In this document: positions 43,701 to 53,909 of the stretch, in pieces | How the letters are laid out: each line of letters opens with the position of its first letter | Position numbering within the stretch: the stretch's first letter is position 1 | Assembly (NCBI GenBank): GCA_009760885.1 | Contig: CM019704.1 | Location: forward strand, 16,348,429-16,412,428 | Length of the DNA: 64,000 nt | From: Achatina immaculata | Lineage: Eukaryota > Mollusca > Gastropoda > Stylommatophora > Achatinidae | Direction of reading: 5' to 3' | Notes under the pieces: model-generated | What the model saw: only the letters and a program-made list of their open reading frames with translations | What the model was told of the DNA's origin: nothing | Databases searched by the model: none | Position numbers and translations under genes: made by a program

Positions 43701-44998
43701 CCAGTTTGCTTTTTTATAGTTCCATCTGGGGAGAGGGTTACTGGTGTTAAGGAGTTCATTTTCTATTGTCAGGAAGACTGGTCGATGGTCGCTACCTCCA
43801 AGTTGTTTTCCAACTTCACGTGTAATGTTCCACTTCAGATCTGGAGAGTGGAATGCCAGATCTGGTGTTGATTTTGTATGCCAAGCCCTTGAGTAAAATG
43901 TTGGGGCATCCATTGGCTGGTTGATCAGGAGAAGTCCATTATCATCCTGCCAGCTCTCAACTTCCTCTCCTCTCTTGTCTATGTGGTCATAGCCCCAGCT
44001 CTGGGAATGACTGTTAAAATCACCACAGACCATCAGTCTCTCTTTGTGTGGGATTGTTCCTAAAGCAAGTGGGCGGTCATTAGGACAGTAATAGTTAAGG
44101 AGGTGGAAATCTGTATTACTACTTTTTAGATGGATCATCTGGTATTCGGCTCCTTCCATGTACACTCCCACCTGACATGCGCTGATGTTATTCTTAACAA
44201 GTGTGAGTACTCCTCCTTTTCTTCTGTCCTGTCGGTCTGATCTAAAACACTGGTAGCCTCTGATTTTAAAGGCGGCATCTTTGGTTAGGTGTGTCTCCTG
44301 TATGCAGCATATACTTACCTGCTCTGCAAAAAGTATGTTCTCTAGTTCAACCTTTTTGCTATAGCCATCTCTAACACTGCTGACACCCTCAGCATTCCAC
44401 TGCATTATTTTAAGTTCTTGCTTTTTGGCTGTTTTCTTCTGTTGTATTTTTTGGCCAGTAGCTGTACTCTCATGTCTCCTGACTCCACAAGACGAACTGA
44501 GAGGACCTCCAGTAGCATTGGGTGGACCCTTTCGAGGCAGGGGGCCCGGCACTGCACCTGCCTGGTTAGTCTTCACAGGGCGAGCACCATGTTTGAAAAC
44601 TGTAGATATAGACATTTCATTAGCGATAATGCGTGTTACCCTGATTTTTGCGATGCGCCTTTTGGCTGGGTAACTCCGACTTCAGCACCTTTCCTTGCTA
44701 GGGCAGACTGTGGTCTTGCTCGGACTGCCATGAAGACAGTGTGGCTGGCCTGGCCAAAACTTTGTTTTCACACCAGACTTCCCTCATCCCCGCCAGAGAT
44801 CTCCATGTCCCCATCCGTCCACCAACCTGACATTACATTTTGCAAAAATAACAATTACAATTACAATTAGTGTTGATTGCTACAAGTTTCTGGGCTACAG
44901 AGGTAGGTCAGAGTTTTTAAGCAAACAGATCTATGTTCCCTGTCTCACAAACACTATGTTAAGATAAGTGTGCTCTTAACACAGTTGTTCCCAGGGGA
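40733..44998 (-). mobile_element. LINE of the RNase H-bearing I/jockey group, with 12-bp TSD
   Basis: A 4266-bp insertion flanked by perfect ATTAGTTTTAGT duplications (40721-40732 and 44999-45010) inside a TAG/ATT microsatellite. On the minus strand there is about 380 bp of 5' sequence, then one long frame with endonuclease, reverse transcriptase and RNase H, and a 3' end of GTGCGAACGAAG plus (AAG)n. No gag-like ORF1 is seen. The copy may therefore be 5'-truncated just upstream of ORF2, or the family may use a single ORF. Apart from one in-frame stop it looks young. It lies in the 12-kb host intron in the same orientation as the host gene. Confidence 0.93.
40767..44615 (-). CDS. LINE ORF2: endonuclease, reverse transcriptase, RNase H; one internal stop
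   Basis: The protein nicks target DNA and copies its own RNA. Part 1 (44615-42156, 819 residues): endonuclease motifs IMQWNAEG (about 70), CIQETHL (104), GDFNSHSQSWG (198) and SDHRPV (275); reverse transcriptase motifs GFRQYYSTEDQV (613), AAWIDLKKAFDKVW (643), GVPQGGVLSP (703) and catalytic LYADD (734). A TAG at 42156-42158 interrupts the frame. The same frame continues for 20 more codons to 42095 and then 442 codons to 40767. This second part has RNase H residues in YTDGSA, AEVRAI, LTDAR and PSHCGIPGNEKAD, and a Cys/His-type end (CTCAQVPQTVEHILQNC). The single stop replaces a position in the conserved LGVTLDSKLT context. Without it the frame spans about 1,280 codons. Domain order fits the I/Nimb/jockey group; the exact clade is uncertain. 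Confidence 0.9.
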
Positions 44999-45372
44999 AT
45001 TAGTTTTAGTAATAGTAGTAGTATTATTATTATTAGTAACAGTAGTAGTATTATTAGTATTAGTAATAGTAATATTAGTATTAGCAGTAGTAGTAGTATT
45101 ATTAGTATTAGTAATAGTAGTAGTATTATTATTATTAGTAATAGTAGTAGTATTATTAGTATTAGTAATAGTAATATTAGTATTAGCAATAGTAGTATTA
45201 ATATTAGTAATACTATTAGTAATAGTAGTAATAATAACAGTAAAAAAATAATAGTAGTATTAGTATTAGTAATAGTATTAGTGGTATTAGTAATAGTATT
45301 AGTAACAGTAGTAGTATTAGTAATAGTAGTAATAGTATTAGTAACAGTAGTGGTAGTAGTAGTAGTGGTGGT
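44999..45372. repeat. TAG/TAA trinucleotide microsatellite, right half of the LINE target
   Basis: About 370 bp of imperfect (TAG)n, (TAA)n and GTAGTAGTATTATTAGTATT modules. Open frames on both strands are Ile/Leu/Val or Thr homopolymer artefacts. Confidence 0.95.
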
Positions 45373-46100
45373 AGTAGAAGAAGAAACAATCCAGGCCATG
45401 TAGTGGCGAACGCCAGTAGAAACATCGTCCAGAAAGGACGCTATATAAAATGCGTAAAAAAATTTGTAAGAAACATAAAATGTCTGCATCGGCACGTGTT
45501 ACGTTTTATGACATCCGGAACGTCTAGCTCTTAATTCTATTTACGTTCTGCAGGGGAGGGAAAAAAATCTATTCATCTCCGAGCACTTACTACGACATTA
45601 AACTGTTGCACTGTAGATCTCTTAAGTACTCCGCTATGAACTGAACTTCTATTCTCCTTTCACCGGCATAAAGAGAGGAAATGTCCATGGCTGCAGTATC
45701 GATTAAAGTTTCAAATATTTGTCCATCTGCTACGCTGTCTTGTTCATTGTGGAAAGTCATAAAACAATTTGTAATTGCTAGGAGTAACAGGTACTGATAT
45801 GTGTTTAAGTAAAGTGAACTGAATCTGTTACCCGAAGCTTAAAACAAGGGCCTGGCGTGCAAATGTGAGGGAGCTCTAGGTAACGCTAAGCCTCTTACGT
45901 TTCACAAAGGCTTGATTACGGAAGTCCGAATAACATAAACTGCTTACTTTCATTTTGTTCTAGAGTGGACAAAAAATTCTTAAACTCCGAATTTTACAAA
46001 AATCGTCAGTTTTAAAGAAAATTATAAAACAAACAAACAAAAAAACACTCGCAACACATCTCATATGACTTGTCAGCACACTACTGTGTCGTGACACATG
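45373..46100. other. intron sequence, nothing recognised
   Basis: Moderately AT-rich sequence with no exon or repeat family recognised. Confidence 0.4.
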
Positions 46101-46109
46101 TCACTGCTT

Positions 46110-46340
46110 ACAGAAAAAACTCATATTTTTGGACAAGACAAAACTCAGTGATCGAAATAAAACTTTAGTTTTATAACAAACCCTTTCTGTGTGCGTGTGT
46201 GTGCTAGGTGCTAACGCCTCTACCTGCGCCCAGTAGTGTCCACTACAGGAAAGCCACTCCCTTTTATACTGCCCCATCCTCCGTCTTCGCCGCTGACTGC
46301 AAGAGGCGAGCACAAGCAACTCCACCAAGCCAATGAACGA
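46110..46340 (-). promoter_or_regulatory. candidate internal TATA/CCAAT promoter in the host intron
   Basis: On the minus strand, the order is ATTGG (inverted CCAAT, plus coordinates 46331-46335), a GC-rich stretch, then GTATAAAAGG (TATA at 46262-46269). About 30 bases on is GTAGTGGACACTAC near 46238, and a donor-like TCT|GTAAGC lies at 46111-46113. Spacing (CCAAT about -95, TATA about -30) fits a classical pol II promoter in the host gene's orientation. A first exon of about 46113-46238 spliced to 40182 is inference; no transcript data are available. Confidence 0.35.
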
Positions 46341-46569
46341 ACGACCAACGAGCACAGAAAAGAGAACGATCCTCCTTCCGACCTTTTGTGCATACATCAG
46401 AGGCGCCAAAGAAAGAAGGAAATTCAGTTTTTATGAGACTGCGCGAAGACAGTCTCCAGGTCAAAGGTCTCGGCCAGTATCAGCAAGATAAATGAGAGCC
46501 CTTCCTGAACAAGACACCTGAAAGAGATCTGAAAACGTTCAGATACTTCAAAGGAGATAGGTCATGTTG

Positions 46570-46765
46570 TCCAGATGCTGTGGTCTAGCCATCAACAGTC
46601 ATAACTGCTATTCTTTCTATGGTCTAGCCATCAGCAGTCATAACTGCTATTCTTTCTATGGTCTAGCCATCAATAGTTATAACTGTTATTCTTTCTATGG
46701 TCTAGCCATCAAAAGTCGCACATAAAAAAACCAGGTGACTGTTATTCTTTCTATGCCTAGCTATA
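46570..46765. repeat. minisatellite, ~39-bp unit, ~4-5 copies
   Basis: Copies contain TATGGTCTAGCCATCAACAG followed by TCATAACTGCTATTCTTTC. The fourth has an insertion. Confidence 0.88.
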
Positions 46766-47049
46766 AACAAGGAATAAAGTCAGTGTTAATTCTTTTAACT
46801 GTCTACTTCCGGTGCAGTAACATGTAGTAGCAGTTGTGGACTAATGTCGGGAGTCTAATACAAGGCATACTGCCTAGCGTTATGTTGTATCTGATCCCAC
46901 GGTGATGTTTTTATCCCAGTCAGGCATCATGTTCTTGTCTTTCATCACCATCACTATATCATCACCATCATAGTATGCAGTCTCCCTTTAAGCAGGTAAG
47001 CCCCGCCAACTTGCTCTGTCTCGTGTTTTCACAGTCCAAATCTTGTCTA

Positions 47050-47660
47050 TCTCTTTCTTTATGCTCATTAATATCGCTGTCGTCCTCTAGCTCTTTCTCT
47101 TTCAAATGTGTCATCTGGCGGCTTTTATTCTGGTGTTATACGCTCTGACTTTATTGGGTGAAGAAGTCTTCAAACGATTTTCTTTCTGTTGATAATCTGA
47201 CAGTTCCAACTGTCTCACATCTATACATCATCATCATGTGCCATACCTGAAGCCGTCGACGACCATGTTTCTCCAGTTTCCGATCTTTCGTGTTATTCGT
47301 CAGTTCTGTCGTTGCGCCTCTCTCATACCATTCTGTCAAGTAATCTAAGATTTTCGCTCTTGGTCCTTTTCCTTTCCTACCTCCTATTTTCCCTGTTGTC
47401 AGGATATTTTCTATCCCTCTTCGCAATATACGACCAATGAACCCGGACTGTCCCCCCAGTAGTGTATTTATTAATGTTCGTTTCTCAATGGCTTTCCTTG
47501 GGCATTCTTTATTTGTTAACTTTGACTGTCCATTCTATTCTTAACATTCTTCGTAGGAACCACATTTCAATTGCCTCTAATGCTCCCGTTGTTGTTTTTG
47601 TTAGTGACCAGGATTCGCTTCCATATAGTGTAGTAGTACTGTACATGCCTTATGTAATAA
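47050..47660 (-). pseudogene. RTE-type LINE C-terminal remnant
   Basis: On the minus strand, broken frames read ESWSLTKTT-like, EMWFLRRML-like, FIGRILRRGIENILTTGKIG, then GRKGKGPRAKILDYL and a C-terminal tail. This matches the C-terminal pattern seen at 33928-34332. At least two frame breaks occur between 47426 and 47600, so it is dead. Confidence 0.7.
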
Positions 47661-47699
47661 TCAGAACACTTCACAAAGATATAAATAACTTCACTCATT

Positions 47700-49250
47700 A
47701 ATAGAGTACACATCTGTGACGTTTCGGCCTTCGCCTTAATCATACAAAAACATACATCCAGAATCAAATATAATCCGAAAGTTATAACTGTCTTAAAAAA
47801 AAACGTTAACGAAAATTCATATTTCCTGCGATTTAAAAACTCTATAATAATTATTTGTATCACAACTTTACCGCAAAAGTGGCTTTGTGTACCTCTCTCT
47901 CTCTCTCTCTCTCTCTCTGAACTTTAAGTGCCCAGGGCACATGGGGCTTCCACAAGGGTTTTCTATAAACGCCTATCCTTTGGTATATCTATATACCGAG
48001 TTTTATATACACTGCTACACAAAATATTTTGTGCGTTGCATGTCATATTAGGGTCTGTATGAGCCTTCTGCGTTGCTTTTATAAGACAACTGCACGGGGT
48101 CTTGGTAGTTTGCTTTCTGAAGATCCAAATCTGAAACTGGCCAGTAAAAATGAGTGAAGATCCCTACAGGTGCCCCCCCCCCCCTAAAATGTTATCATCG
48201 TTCTTCAAAATAAGAACACTTTGATAAGTTTCTTTTTCTTTGTGGTTCACGCAGGCATCGACGCCAGTTTCTCTCGTAAATCAGCTGTTTCGTCAACTCT
48301 GATATGAAAGTCTAACTTACTGGCATGAAGGATTTAAATACTCTCACCTACTTGTCAAGATTTCCATCTTTTTTTGTTTCAGAATGCAGTTTTGATGTGT
48401 TGCAACTTCTGTGTGAGCCCCTGCCTCTCACCACTAACTCGGTTTTTTTAAAACATTTATTTATTTATTTGAATCTGAAATACACAGACATGGACGGATA
48501 GACGGACAGACACAGATTGACAGACAGACAGATAAGCAATACAGGAAAGACAAAAAAAAAACACAACAAAGTTGTACATTATAAACAACGCAAGAAAAGA
48601 CGTTTCATTTACTCCAGGTTAAGACTGGACCTAACATCCTTCTCGTGTGAGGTCGCCGCCTACACTCAGCGCTAGTTAACAGTACAAATAGCAGATGCAA
48701 ACAGTACATGGTAGTGTGAGCCGACATCAAAGAAGTCACGTTGTAAACTAAGGGGCGGTCTGGACCACAGCTACAAATAAACCAGGCGGCAAGGTATTGT
48801 TTGGAGGGGGGGGGGGGCAGGGAGGGGAGGGTGTTACTAGTCTACTGTCAGAACCAGCTATCACTTAAAAAAAAAAGGTCATGCACGGCTGCGGACATGG
48901 CGTTGATTAGAAATACAACGAAATGGGAACTGGTGTAGGGAGATGCCGCGCAACTCACCCTCCGCCCCCCCCCCCGAAAGGTCAGGAGGAGGTCAGAGGG
49001 CACAATGTTACAGGCCGTGCGTATTTAGCGATGAATCACATAAGCCAATGATGGGATTTAGACAAGCACCCCTCTCTGTGTTGCAAACTCGCTTTGGGAG
49101 GGCACATATTATACAGGAAACATAAATTTACACAGACAAAAATATGTTAATATGTTCAAAATAAAAGATTTTCGGATATCCATATATTAGAACTGAGTCC
49201 AGGACGTAAGTAGGTGATATACGAAAAAAAAAAATTAGGACACAAAAAGC
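47700..49250. other. intron sequence with simple repeats, nothing recognised
   Basis: (TC)n at 47893-47920, a C-run at 48172-48184, GACGGACAGACA-type repeats near 48495-48535, a G-run at 48805-48818 and a C-run at 48966-48975. No exon recognised. Confidence 0.45.
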
Positions 49251-51240
49251 ATTTAGGGCCATGAAACAACCTGTTGCCAAACGCTGATTACCCCCCCCCC
49301 CAAAAAAAAAGGGAAGGTTACAAAGGAAGTAAGACGGAAGGAAGGGAGATCATTCAGAGAAAGAAAGCTTGGCTTGATGGAATGTGAAATGTTACTATTA
49401 CAGAAGAAAAGGAGTTCCAAGAGTTCAGCGGTGTTAACTTTGAACAAAGACTCCGCAAAAATAGGCCTTTATTCAGCCGCCTAATCTGATGTGATATGAT
49501 AAATAGATATCGGAATGTGCCTACCTTTCACGCGTCCGCGTATTTTAGAAGAGGATTTCCGAAAAAAAAAAACGAAAGCTGGATTTAATGGGTTAATGAC
49601 GATTATCCTCTAAACGGAGAAGGGAACGATCATCCATTTTATCTAAGATTTATCTGGTACTGGGGCGGTGCGATGAGGAAATTGTGGGGTGTGGTTGATA
49701 AAGACTGACATCTGGGGGGGACCAGGTAAAGCGGTGTTAAGTAGCTGAAACTGAGTGGGTAAGGCATTTGGGGGGAAATATTCTTCCCTGGAAGGTCAGG
49801 GAGAGGCTGATAATGGCCATGGGTGGAAATGAGGTCTCGCGGACGTGCCGTAGTGAGATCGCTTCGCTGACAGATTTCTGGCCGGATGGAGCTCCTAACG
49901 AACGCAGGTGATGACGGCTAGAAATATTTTTGTCCAAAATGCCATTTTAAAATCGTGCGTTTAATTTACACGACAGACCTATTTCTTGTGCAATACATGC
50001 TGCCATTTTGGACTGTCTGTCAGTTTTTAGGCCTCATGATACATTACTTTCTCCTTTGATATTCCTGGCGCTGTTTAATGACTTCGTGTTTCGAGCATTA
50101 TCGACTGTTTCTTTCTGCCCGAATCTGTCAATCTTGGCTTTTTCAAGCACGCAGATTGCGACAAAGTACAAATTCATCTAATTTCGTTTCTATTTTGAAA
50201 TACAGATAAATAATTCTTTTGAAACTCATATCAGATTTCACTCCAGATGAATCCAGAAATGGGTTTATTCAAATTTAATTTAGGCAACTCCGACGGCAAC
50301 CAAAGGGAAGACACTAAAGAACTGAAAGCGTCCCTGGCGACGCAATTACAAACTAAGACAAGCGAGCAAAATAATTACAAACATTCGCTGTATAATACGG
50401 AAGCCCACAAACTGGTTACCCGAATCTTGTTGGCTATGAAAATCACGTGATAGCCTTCCCGTTGTTTTAATTGGCTGAAATCACAGCTCCGGAGATATTA
50501 GCAATTGTCACAGCAGTGTCCGTTACAACATCAAAGTGCGTGGGTTTTCATTTCAACCCGCGCCCGACCCAGCCGTAGTGAAGCCACGAAGTGTGAAGAT
50601 AATAATCTTGGATTGGATTAAGTTGGTTCGTTTGTTCACCCCGTGTCACGCTTGTCTTGCTTTGTTTTTCTTGTCTAGGAAACTGTTAACTTAACAGAGT
50701 TATACCACAGCTAGAGGATGAGAGGCGTCTTGATCCACAACTGCAGAAACCGATGGGGGAGGGGAGGGGGGGGGGGCGTTGCTAAACAAAACGCTGGGAG
50801 AGAGAGAGGCAAACGAAAATAAAAAACATTTTCTACAAAAGTGACAGAGAAATGCGCACTGAAACGAAATGATTCAGTTTTATTGTTCAATTTGGCACGG
50901 TTCCAAAAGGAAAGATAAGGGATCGAGCATTTCATAAACAAAAAAAGTGTCAGAAGATGCTAAATAATCGCGAGAGCTAAATAAATTATGGGCTACCACA
51001 TTCCGACTTCGGTTTCGGTTGAATAAAGTTATTACAAAAAAGAAAACTGAAAACAGAATAATTCACGAAACTTCGTGCCAGACAAACATAAATGTTTCGT
51101 ATAAACTAAAGTATCAGAAAACAGCAGAAAATAAATAAAACTATATATGAAACATACAAACAAATACAACACGAAATAAAATGACACGCAAAACACTCAA
51201 AAGTTGAAGCGCAAAAAATGAAAAAAAAAGGTAACTTCTA
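49251..51240. other. intron sequence, nothing recognised
   Basis: A C11/A9 run at 49290-49310 and G-runs near 50756-50776. The short frames have no family resemblance. Confidence 0.4.
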
Positions 51241-51254
51241 AATGAAGACTTAAG

Positions 51255-51525
51255 AAAGTTCCAGCAGTAGCTTTCGTGGCTAAGAAACTTCCAGCCCTAG
51301 CTTTCGTGGCTAAGAAACTTCCAGCTGTAGCTTTCGTAGCTAAAAAACTTCCAGCCCTAGCTTTCGTGGCTAAAAAACTTCCATCCCTAGCTTTCGTGGC
51401 TAAGAAACGTCCAGCTCTAGCTTTCGCGACTAAGAAACGTCCAGACGTTGCTTTCGCGGCTAAGAAACGTCCAGACGTAGCTTTCGTGGCTAAGAAACGT
51501 CCAGACGTAGCTTTCGTGGCTAGCA
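51255..51525. repeat. minisatellite, 30-bp unit, 9 copies
   Basis: Copies contain GTAGCTTTCGTGGCTAAGAA followed by ACTTCCAGCC or ACGTCCAGAC. The first five copies are of the CTTCC type and the last four of the CGTCC type, so the array has two blocks. The resulting KKLPALAFVA frame is a by-product of the 30-bp period. Confidence 0.93.
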
Positions 51526-51554
51526 GTTTTGTCCCCGTCCTTCACTTCGTTTTC

Positions 51555-52197
51555 TTAATCTCGAAGCAACAAAATAACAAACAAGTAAACACAAATGTTT
51601 TCTCGATTTCGAAGCAACATGAGAACATAAGAACAAACAAATAAACACAAATGTTTTCTTGATTTTAAAGCAACAGGAGAACATAAGAACAAATAAACAC
51701 AAATGTTTTCTTAATTTCGAAGCAACAAGAGAACATAAGAACAAACAAATAAACACAAATGTTTTCTCGATTTCGAAGCAACAAGAGAACATAAGAACAA
51801 ATAAATAAACACAAATGTTTTCTCGATTTCGAAGCAACAAGAGAACATAAGAACAAATAAATAAACACAAATGTTTTCTTGATTTCGAAGCAATAAGAGA
51901 ACATAAGAACAAATAACCACAAATATTTTCTTGATTTCGAAGCAATAAGAGAACATAAGAACAAATAACCACAAATATTTTCTTGATTTCGAAGCAACAA
52001 GAGAACATAAGAACAAACAAATAAACACAAATGTTTTCTTGATTTCGAAGCAACAAGAGAACATAAGAACAAACAAATAAACATAAATATTGTCTTGATT
52101 TCGAAGCAACAAGAGAACATAAGAACAAACAAATAAACATAAATATTGTCTTGATTTCGAAGCAACAAGAGAACATAAGAACAAACAAATAAACACA
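51555..52197. repeat. minisatellite, ~56-bp unit, ~11-12 copies, running up to an exon donor
   Basis: Copies contain GAAGCAACAAGAGAACATAA, then GAACAAACAAATAAACACAA, then ATGTTTTCTTGATTTC. Two shorter copies with AATAACCACAAATATT lie at 51905-51990. The right edge (AAATAAACACA) forms the first bases of the intron after exon 52199-52297. Long minus-strand frames (222, 205 and 161 codons) are repeat artefacts. Confidence 0.95.
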
Positions 52198-52198
52198 C

Positions 52199-52297
52199 CT
52201 GCAACTGAGCCCTGGCCACGGTTAGGGAGATGTCCGTCCCGTGACCAGAAAACAAAGAAATCGCTTCCGATCTGCTTCTCACATCAACGCCGTTTAT
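52199..52297 (-). CDS. PDZRN3/PDZRN4-like exon, second half of a PDZ domain
   Basis: Internal exon, residues 22-54 of the visible product. The acceptor is GTATTCCTGACAG and the donor CAG|GTGTGT. Length 99 bp, phase 0 on both sides. It reads INGVDVRSRSEAISLFSGHG, then TDISLTVARAQLQ. This is the betaC/alphaB/betaD end of a PDZ domain: INGVDV, a helix with SRSEAISLF, and the final strand ISLTVAR. It corresponds to the second PDZ of PDZRN3 (INGVEVQNREEAVALL in vertebrates). The donor is weak beyond GT because its intronic bases belong to the minisatellite at 51555-52197. Confidence 0.95.
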
Positions 52298-52309
52298 CTG
52301 TCAGGAATA

Positions 52310-52645
52310 CAATCAATAAATCATCTATAGATACTGAGAATATAAATCAATGACTATTACATGCACTGAGGAATATCAACCAATAGATCTGTATAAAATA
52401 ACCCGGGAATAAAAAACAACCAAGTTATATCTGTATTGGGAACATCAATCAAGAAATGAAATACCTGCACTGGGAAATATCAATACATAAGTCATTTATT
52501 TGTATTGGAAATATTCATCAATAAACAATCTATCTCTAGTGGTAATATCAATCAATCAATCAATTATCTATCTGCATTGGGAATATCAATCAAGAAATGA
52601 TATATCTCCACTGGGGAATATCAATGAAACAAAAAATCATCTGTT
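52310..52645. repeat. degenerate ~60-bp tandem repeat
   Basis: Irregular copies share (A/G)GGAATATCAATCAA, then AATCATCTAT and TGCACTGGG blocks, about five or six times. Confidence 0.7.
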
Positions 52646-52649
52646 TGTA

Positions 52650-52800
52650 TAGAAGGTGAAGATGGATGCAAGACATCGTTGATGATTTGCAAATGGATGC
52701 ATCAGCAGCAGGCCATCTTGCTCACAACCGAGAGGCTCACAAGAGTGCTGTTTTGGGAGACAAAGTTCCGCAGGGGACATGCAAATGAATGAATGAATGT
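52650..52800 (+). mobile_element. RTE LINE 3'-end fragment
   Basis: It contains GGTGAAGATGGATGCAAGAC, then CATCAGCAGCAGGCCATCTT and AAAGTTCCGCAGGGGACATG, and ends CAAATGAATGAATGAATG. These match the end of the LINE at 14590-17280 (about 17120-17275). It is 5'-truncated to about 150 bp. Confidence 0.8.
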
Positions 52801-53499
52801 ATAGAATAACCTGCGAATATACTGTAAATCAGTAAATCATCTGGCTTGTTGCTTGGTCTTTCTGGGGAGTCCGCAGTCACATTCCCTTGCTGGTCATTTT
52901 CTTTCTCCCACGTCTAAAGTGAGTTGTCTCCCATTTTTTCTCCTCCAGGCAAGCTATAAAATACTTCGTTCTAATATGTCTTTGTGCGGGTTGTTTCTCA
53001 CCTGCCAAAACTGCATCTCCTTTCGTTTTCTTTCCTGACAAGGTTTCATTATATTTACTCTCATACCTGATGATGTTTCCCATGCCAAATCTACATCTTT
53101 TCCAGGGAAGCGAGTTGTCACAAACAGGATGGGATTCGAGAGGAAAGAAATTTTGAATGCATTTGCACGAAAGGCTAAAAAAAAAAAAAACCGTAGTTCT
53201 TGGACTCTGTAGTTCAAGCGCCGATGATTTCAGATGTTATATCAGAATCTGAAAAAACAAAGTGCTTTTTAAAGCTCATGGCAAAAGTTAGCGCCCGGAC
53301 TAACATCCTGTTGCACGTATATTTGTAATTTAACACGGGTATGAGCATAAACGAGAGCTGTTTTCTCTCTAAGGTTAGCAAAACCTGGTCCTGTAATACA
53401 AAGTTAAACTTGAACTACTCCTAAGTTATGCGCATATAGAATACAAATGGAGGAAGGTAGAATAAAGAGAGGTAAGAGGGAACAGATGGGTGGTTTTAC
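52801..53499. other. intron sequence, nothing recognised
   Basis: Intron between exons 53500-53562 and 52199-52297. No coding support or repeat family. Confidence 0.45.
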
Positions 53500-53562
53500 C
53501 TGTACAATCTGATCTCCTTCTCTGATGCGGCCGTCCCTCCCAGCAATGCTGCAAGGATCCAC
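53500..53562 (-). CDS. PDZRN3/PDZRN4-like exon, middle of a PDZ domain; first visible exon
   Basis: 21-codon exon, residues 1-21 of the visible product. The acceptor is TTGTATTCTACTTTCAG and the donor CAG|GTAAAA. Length 63 bp, phase 0 on both sides. It reads VDPCSIAGRDGRIREGDQIV and a final Q, joining INGVDV of the next exon. This is the conserved DP-S-A--DGRIREGD-I-QING core of the second PDZ of PDZRN3/4. The preceding exon, which should carry the carboxylate-binding GLT-type loop, was not found between 53600 and 64000 and is likely upstream of the window. Confidence 0.93.
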
Positions 53563-53564
53563 CT

Positions 53565-53908
53565 GAAAGTAGAATACAAGACAGTACAGCAGGAGCTCGT
53601 GGTGGCACAAGTTAGGGTCTGTCAGCCTTATATAAGAGTGTCTTCGCTTGTGAACGTGATGATGATGACGATAATCGAATATGCATATGCTAATCACAAT
53701 GCACATACAAGCTGACACCACAGGACACCAACAGTAACGTGCCATATGAAGGCCACTGAAGAAGTCAACGCCGTTCTCACACAGATACGACACATGATGA
53801 TGATGAAAATAGTCGACATTGCGAAAATATGTCAAGTAACAAATTAAACTATGCAGCATCACGTGAAGAACAAGATTTCCGGGTGGTTAACTTCACGAGG
53901 TTAACTTC
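53565..53908. other. intron sequence, nothing recognised
   Basis: No exon recognised. The minus frame 53404-53862 is the PDZ exon read through into the intron. Confidence 0.45.
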
Positions 53909-53909
53909 A

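Noticed and set aside
42193..44870. Plus-strand frames over the LINE (for example 43416-43871 and 44418-44870)
   Set aside because: Antisense shadows of ORF2 with no domain resemblance.
46101..46409. 102-codon minus frame as a coding first exon
   Set aside because: It overlaps the TATA-like site itself and includes sequence upstream of the predicted start, so it cannot be the product of that promoter. Basic and low-complexity.
51520..52282. Cys/Leu/Phe-rich minus frames of 161-222 codons
   Set aside because: They are readings of the 56-bp minisatellite running into a real PDZ exon. Three frames are open together.
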